From an uncultured Ruminococcus sp. (GTDB taxonomy: Bacteria; Bacillota; Clostridia; Oscillospirales; Acutalibacteraceae), in assembly GCA_946414115.1 (NCBI GenBank), contig CAMKNF010000023.1, positions 1-17,373 of the forward strand: a stretch of DNA of 17,373 nucleotides, given 5' to 3'. Positions within the stretch are counted from its first letter, which is position 1; each line of letters begins with the position of its first letter. Made by a program: the position numbers and the translations under genes. The notes under the pieces are model-generated. The model was not told the origin of the DNA, searched no databases, and saw nothing but the letters and a program-made list of their open reading frames with translations. Below are positions 13,657 through 17,373 of the stretch, in pieces.

Positions 13657-15570
13657 ATGAAATACAGCTTTAGCGAGGACCGCAATGCGCTTGAGTTATT
13701 TTGTGCCGGCGATTCTGTTCGTGCCTACGATTTTTTCGGCGCACACCTCGTTAATCGTGACGGCAAAGACGGCGTTGTTTTCAGAGTATGGGCGCCTAAT
13801 GCTTTGAGCGTGTCGGTTGTAGGAAGCTTCAACAACTGGAATAAGACCTCCGATTATATGTACAAAATCGGAAACGGCTCATGGGAAGTGTTTATTGAGG
13901 GAATTAAGCCCTATGATATATATAAGTATTGTATTGAAACACCTTGGTTTGAAAAATGTATGAAATCAGACCCGTTTGCTTTTCACACCGAAACCCGACC
14001 AGACAATGCGTCGATTATCTACAATATAGATGAATATGTATGGGGTGATGAGAACTGGTTCGATTACCGCTCAAAATGCGACAGCATTAAGTCGCCGATG
14101 AATATTTACGAAATTCACGCCGGTTCGTGGAAAAGGTATCCGGACGGCAATTTCTTTAATTACCGAAAGCTCGCCGATGAGCTTGTGCCGTATCTTAAAG
14201 AGATGCACTATACTCACGTTCAGCTTATGCCAATAACCGAGTATCCGTTTGACGGCAGTTGGGGATTCCAGACAACCGGCTATTTTGCACCGACCTCACG
14301 GTACGGTACTCCCGGTGATTTTATGTACTTTGTCGATACGCTTCATAAGGAAAATATCGGCGTAATTCTCGATTGGGTTCCTTCTAATTTTCCTAAGGAT
14401 CCGTTCGGACTTGTAAAATTTGACGGTACCAGTCTTTATGAAAGCGAAGATCCCTGCAAGGGTGAACGTCCTGCGTGGGGAACCTGCCTGTTTGATTTTT
14501 CAAAAAGCGAGGTAATCAGCTTTCTTGTTTCGTCTGCAATGTTCTGGATTGAAAAATTCCATATTGACGGTATGCGTGTGGGTGCGCTTTCGTCTATGCT
14601 TTATCTCGACTACGGCAAAAAAGACGGCGAGTGGACTCCGAATCAATATGGCGGCAAGGAAAATCTTGAGGCGATAAATTTCATAAAGCACCTCAATACG
14701 GCTGTTCATATGTTCCACCCCGACGTGCTTATGTTTGCCGAGGAGAACACATCCTGGCCAAAGCTTACTCATCCCGTTGAAGAAGGCGGACTCGGCTTTG
14801 ACTATAAATGGAATATGGGCTGGATGAACGATATGCTTCACTATATGTCGCTTAATCCGCTATGGAGACCGTTCAATCACGATAACCTTACCTACAGCTT
14901 TTTCTATGCTTTTTCCGAGCATTTTCTGTTGCCTATTTCACACGATGAGGTTTCGCACGGCAAAGGCTCGCTAATAAATAAAATGCCCGGTGAATATGAC
15001 GATAAATTTTCCGCAGTCAGAGCGTTCGTTACATATATGTATGCTCACCCCGGGAAAAAGCTCGTGTTTATGGGTACCGAAATCGGTCAGTTCGATGAAT
15101 GGGACGCTGATTCGGGCATTCAGTGGGAGTTGCTCGATTACGAAAAGCATTCGGCGCTAAAGCGTTTCTTCTGCGATTTAAACAAGTTCTATCTTGAAAA
15201 CAAGCCGCTTTACGAGCTTGACGCAATCTGGAAGGGCTTTGATTGGATTCATCACGACGATTACACTAACAGCGTAATTGCGTTCAAGCGAACCGACAGC
15301 GAAGGCAACGAGATTATAGCCGTTTGCAACTTCCAGCCGGTAAAGCACGATAAGTATTATATCGGTGTGCCGAAATACGGCTTGTACAGCGAAGTGTTCA
15401 CATCAGATGCCGAAGAGTACGGCGGAACAGGTGTTTCAAACGGAAGTGAAATCGTACCGGAGATGATGAAGATTCACGGCTGTAATCAGGGACTTCCGCT
15501 TACTCTGCCGCCGCTCGGAGTTATTTATCTTAAATGTACGGGCGAGCTTGAGCCAATTTCACAGGATTAA
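13657..15570 (+). CDS. glgB: Glycogen branching enzyme homologue with altered active site
   Basis: By homology this is the enzyme that forms alpha-1,6 branches in glycogen; 637 residues, normal length. An N-terminal CBM48 domain (about 23-105, VVFRVWAPNALSVSVVGSF) precedes a GH13 barrel and an all-beta C-domain. Overall conservation is high: FDGSWGFQTTGYFAPTSRYG, GGLGFDYKWNMGWMNDML, SHDEVSHGKGSL and HPGKKLVFMGTEIGQ. The active site is not intact. Region I reads DWVPSNFPKD, with Asn244 where His is expected, and region II reads DGMRVGALSSMLYLDY, with Gly309 where the nucleophile Asp belongs. Arg307, the region III Glu pair (362/363, AEEN) and His429-Asp430 remain. Activity is therefore doubtful; it may be a structural or regulatory homologue. 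A perfect AAGGAG precedes the ATG. glgC follows after 100 bases. Confidence 0.95.
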   Translation: MKYSFSEDRNALELFCAGDSVRAYDFFGAHLVNRDGKDGVVFRVWAPNALSVSVVGSFNNWNKTSDYMYKIGNGSWEVFIEGIKPYDIYKYCIETPWFEKCMKSDPFAFHTETRPDNASIIYNIDEYVWGDENWFDYRSKCDSIKSPMNIYEIHAGSWKRYPDGNFFNYRKLADELVPYLKEMHYTHVQLMPITEYPFDGSWGFQTTGYFAPTSRYGTPGDFMYFVDTLHKENIGVILDWVPSNFPKDPFGLVKFDGTSLYESEDPCKGERPAWGTCLFDFSKSEVISFLVSSAMFWIEKFHIDGMRVGALSSMLYLDYGKKDGEWTPNQYGGKENLEAINFIKHLNTAVHMFHPDVLMFAEENTSWPKLTHPVEEGGLGFDYKWNMGWMNDMLHYMSLNPLWRPFNHDNLTYSFFYAFSEHFLLPISHDEVSHGKGSLINKMPGEYDDKFSAVRAFVTYMYAHPGKKLVFMGTEIGQFDEWDADSGIQWELLDYEKHSALKRFFCDLNKFYLENKPLYELDAIWKGFDWIHHDDYTNSVIAFKRTDSEGNEIIAVCNFQPVKHDKYYIGVPKYGLYSEVFTSDAEEYGGTGVSNGSEIVPEMMKIHGCNQGLPLTLPPLGVIYLKCTGELEPISQD

Positions 15571-15601
15571 GTTATTTTTTCATTAAGGGCTTTACGCAAT
15601 A

Positions 15602-15617
15602 CCGCTTTATAATGCGG
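15602..15617. repeat. Small imperfect palindrome in the glgB-glgC gap
   Basis: CCGCTTTATAATGCGG is a palindrome with one mismatched pair and contains TATAAT. No -35 lies at a proper distance and no T-run follows, so it could be an operator or an RNA structure between the two genes. The rest of the 100-base gap shows only the glgC ribosome site, GGAGG (15657-15661). Confidence 0.4.
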
Positions 15618-15670
15618 AAAATTGCTAATAATATGCATATGCTATAAAAATAAATCGGAGGTATTTCTAA

Positions 15671-16882
15671 ATGTTTCCAAAACAGGAAGTAGTTGCAATG
15701 CTGCTTGCAGGCGGTCAGGGCTCACGTCTTGGCGTGCTTACAAAAAAGCTTGCAAAACCCGCCGTTCCGTTCGGCGGAAAGTATCGCATTATTGACTTTC
15801 CTTTGTCAAACTGCGTAAATTCGGGTATAGAGGCTGTGGGTATTCTTACTCAGTATCAACCGCTTGTGCTCAATGAGTATATTGGCAACGGTCAGCCGTG
15901 GGATCTTGACGGTATGCACTCGGGTGTAAACTGCTTGAGTCCCTATCAGGCTGTTGACGGAGCTGACTGGTACTCGGGCACTGCAAATGCAATTTATCAG
16001 AATATCAACTATATCGAGAGATATGATCCCGAATTTGTTGTAATTCTCTCGGGTGACCATATCTACAAGATGGACTACAACAAAATGCTCGAATTTCATA
16101 AGGAAAAGGGAGCAGCCTGCACAATTGCGGTAATTGACGTTCCGCTTGCGGAGGCTTCACGTTTCGGTATTCTCAATACATATGAAGACGGAAGAATCTA
16201 TGAATTTGACGAAAAACCCGAGCATCCCAAGAGCACAAATGCGTCAATGGGAATCTATATTTTCAGCTGGAAAGAGCTGAAAAAGTATCTTGTTGAGGAC
16301 GAGGCAAAGGATAATTCAAGTCACGACTTCGGCAAGGATGTTCTGCCTGCAATGCTTGACGCAGGCGAAAAGATGTTTGCATATCCGTTTGAGGGCTACT
16401 GGAAAGACGTCGGAACAATCGACAGTCTGTGGGAGGCAAATATGGATTTGCTCGACCCGAATGTTACTCTCGACTTAAAGGACATCTATTCACGCAATCC
16501 TATGATGCCGCCTCACTATGTTTCAAGTGACGCAAGCATTCAGAATTCACTTGTAGCCGATGGCTGTAACGTTTACGGAAATCTTGAATTTTCAATTCTT
16601 TTTGCAGGCGTTACTATCGGCAAAAATGCAACCGTAAATTCTTCAATTATTATGCCCGGCGCAGTAATTGAGGAGGGTGCTGTTGTTCAGTACGCAATTG
16701 TTGCAGAAAATACGGTAGTCGGCAAAAATGCCGTAGTCGGAGAAAAACCCGAAGATGTTACCGACCGTGATAACTGGGGAATTACAGTAATCGGTGCAAA
16801 TACCGTAATCGGTGAAAATGCGGTAATCAAGGCAAAGGAAATGATAGAAAGTGATACGGAGGTGACTGCAAATGAGAAGTAA
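15671..16882 (+). CDS. glgC: Glucose-1-phosphate adenylyltransferase, catalytic subunit
   Basis: This enzyme makes ADP-glucose from ATP and glucose-1-phosphate, the committed step of bacterial glycogen synthesis. The 403 residues are the usual length. The nucleotidyltransferase domain has AGGQGSRLG (13-21), KPAVPFGGKYRIIDFPLSN, and SGDHIYKMDY with the metal-binding Asp129. The glucose-1-phosphate site EKP includes Lys182, and SMGIYIF and SHDFGKDVLP follow. From about residue 290 a left-handed beta-helix of hexapeptide repeats (for example GVTIGKNATVNSSIIMPGAVI) forms the C-terminus. The ribosome site is CGGAGG at 10 bases. Its stop overlaps the glgD start by 11 bases, so the two subunits are translationally coupled; in Firmicutes GlgC and GlgD form a hetero-oligomer. 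All key residues are intact, unlike those of glgB and glgD. Confidence 0.98.
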   Translation: MFPKQEVVAMLLAGGQGSRLGVLTKKLAKPAVPFGGKYRIIDFPLSNCVNSGIEAVGILTQYQPLVLNEYIGNGQPWDLDGMHSGVNCLSPYQAVDGADWYSGTANAIYQNINYIERYDPEFVVILSGDHIYKMDYNKMLEFHKEKGAACTIAVIDVPLAEASRFGILNTYEDGRIYEFDEKPEHPKSTNASMGIYIFSWKELKKYLVEDEAKDNSSHDFGKDVLPAMLDAGEKMFAYPFEGYWKDVGTIDSLWEANMDLLDPNVTLDLKDIYSRNPMMPPHYVSSDASIQNSLVADGCNVYGNLEFSILFAGVTIGKNATVNSSIIMPGAVIEEGAVVQYAIVAENTVVGKNAVVGEKPEDVTDRDNWGITVIGANTVIGENAVIKAKEMIESDTEVTANEK

Positions 16883-17326
16883 TAATGTTCTCGGCTTTAT
16901 ATTTGCCGGTACGCTTGATGAAAAAATTCCGGAGCTTTCAGCCTCCCGTACAATGGCGAGCGTTCCGATTGGCGGAAAATACCGACTGATTGACTTTGTG
17001 CTTTCAAATATGTCAAATTCGGGTATCAATAACGTAGGCATTGTTGCCAAGAGCAACTTCCTTTCTCTTATGGATCACGTAGGTTCGGGCAGTGCGTATG
17101 ACCTTTCAAAGAGAAGAAGCAACCTTACAATTCTTCCACCTTACGGAGGAAAGACATTTTCAAACTACGTTGAAACAATCTACAATATGCACGGCTACAT
17201 TGAAAACAGCCGTGAGGAGTATATTCTTATCTCACCTTCAAACGTTGTGACTAATTTTGATTACAACAGTGTGTTTGATTTCCATTCAAAGAACAACGCT
17301 GACATTACGCTTATATATAAGCACGG
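16872..17326 (+). CDS. glgD: Glycogen biosynthesis protein GlgD, 3' end missing
   Basis: This is the GlgC paralogue that acts as a regulatory partner in Firmicutes. Only about 152 residues of some 370 are present, because adapter begins at 17327; any caller would add a false tail (DRKSVV and stop). The nucleotidyltransferase fold is recognisable from SVPIGGKYRLIDFVLSNMSN, SLMDHVGSG and ILPPYGG. The GlgC glycine-rich loop is replaced by FAGTLDEKIPEL, and the catalytic SGDHIY segment by SPSNVVTNFDY, placing Asn124 opposite GlgC Asp129. Loss of these residues is normal for GlgD and fits a non-catalytic subunit. GGAGGTG lies 8 bases before the ATG, inside the end of glgC. Confidence 0.96.
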
Positions 17327-17373
17327 AGATCGGAAGAGCGTCGTGTAGGGAAAGAGTGTAGATCTCGGTGGTC
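17327..17373. other. Illumina universal adapter left on contig end
   Basis: From AGATCGGAAGAGCG to the end, the sequence matches the TruSeq universal (P5-side) adapter as I know it. Together with the opposite adapter at the other end it shows that both termini are library artefacts. Confidence 0.97.

Noticed and set aside
15608..15613. Internal glgC promoter at TATAAT
   Set aside because: No -35 box at 16-18 bases and no extended -10; it is part of a small palindrome.
17232..17264. Loss of catalytic Asp in GlgD as a novelty
   Set aside because: GlgD proteins are known non-catalytic GlgC paralogues, so the substitution is expected.

Overview
The window looks like a metagenome-derived contig from a low-to-mid-GC gut Clostridium-class bacterium, most likely Ruminococcus-like (Oscillospiraceae). 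The evidence is a phenylalanine T-box leader, a YtrA-type GntR/ABC cassette, a cohesin lipoprotein beside a CotH protein carrying a dockerin, and the paired glgC/glgD genes of Firmicutes. Both ends are untrimmed Illumina adapter (1-43 and 17327-17373), so pheT and glgD are cut by library construction and not by biology.

Layout. 44-2737 (minus): promoter, T-box leader with a UUC specifier, pheS, then partial pheT. 2816-6753 (plus): GntR regulator, ABC ATPase, a 9-TM permease with a large ectodomain, and a YbaK-type prolyl-tRNA editing protein, in one tightly packed unit ending at a bidirectional terminator (6768-6805). 6825-7484 (minus): a six-TM protein of uncertain function. 7570-9674 (minus): pyridoxamine/pyridoxal kinase, ECF-type S component, and a TatD-associated radical SAM protein, closed by a terminator. 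9796-12939: two divergent genes sharing one regulatory region, a lipoprotein with an Asn/Ser linker and a C-terminal cohesin-like domain (minus), and a secreted CotH-like kinase with a C-terminal type I dockerin (plus). 12940-13656: no gene; a cluster of palindromic REP-like repeats, a terminator and the glgB promoter. 13587-17326 (plus): glgB, glgC and partial glgD, a glycogen synthesis unit.

Two points stand out. First, the divergent cohesin and dockerin proteins could form a surface-anchored pair, displaying a CotH-type kinase through a cohesin-dockerin contact. Second, the GlgB homologue is well conserved overall but lacks the GH13 catalytic nucleophile (Gly at residue 309 where Asp is expected) and the region I His (Asn at 244), so it may be a pseudo-enzyme or scaffold beside GlgD, which is itself a normally non-catalytic GlgC paralogue.

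All function calls come from reading motifs and context; no database search was run.
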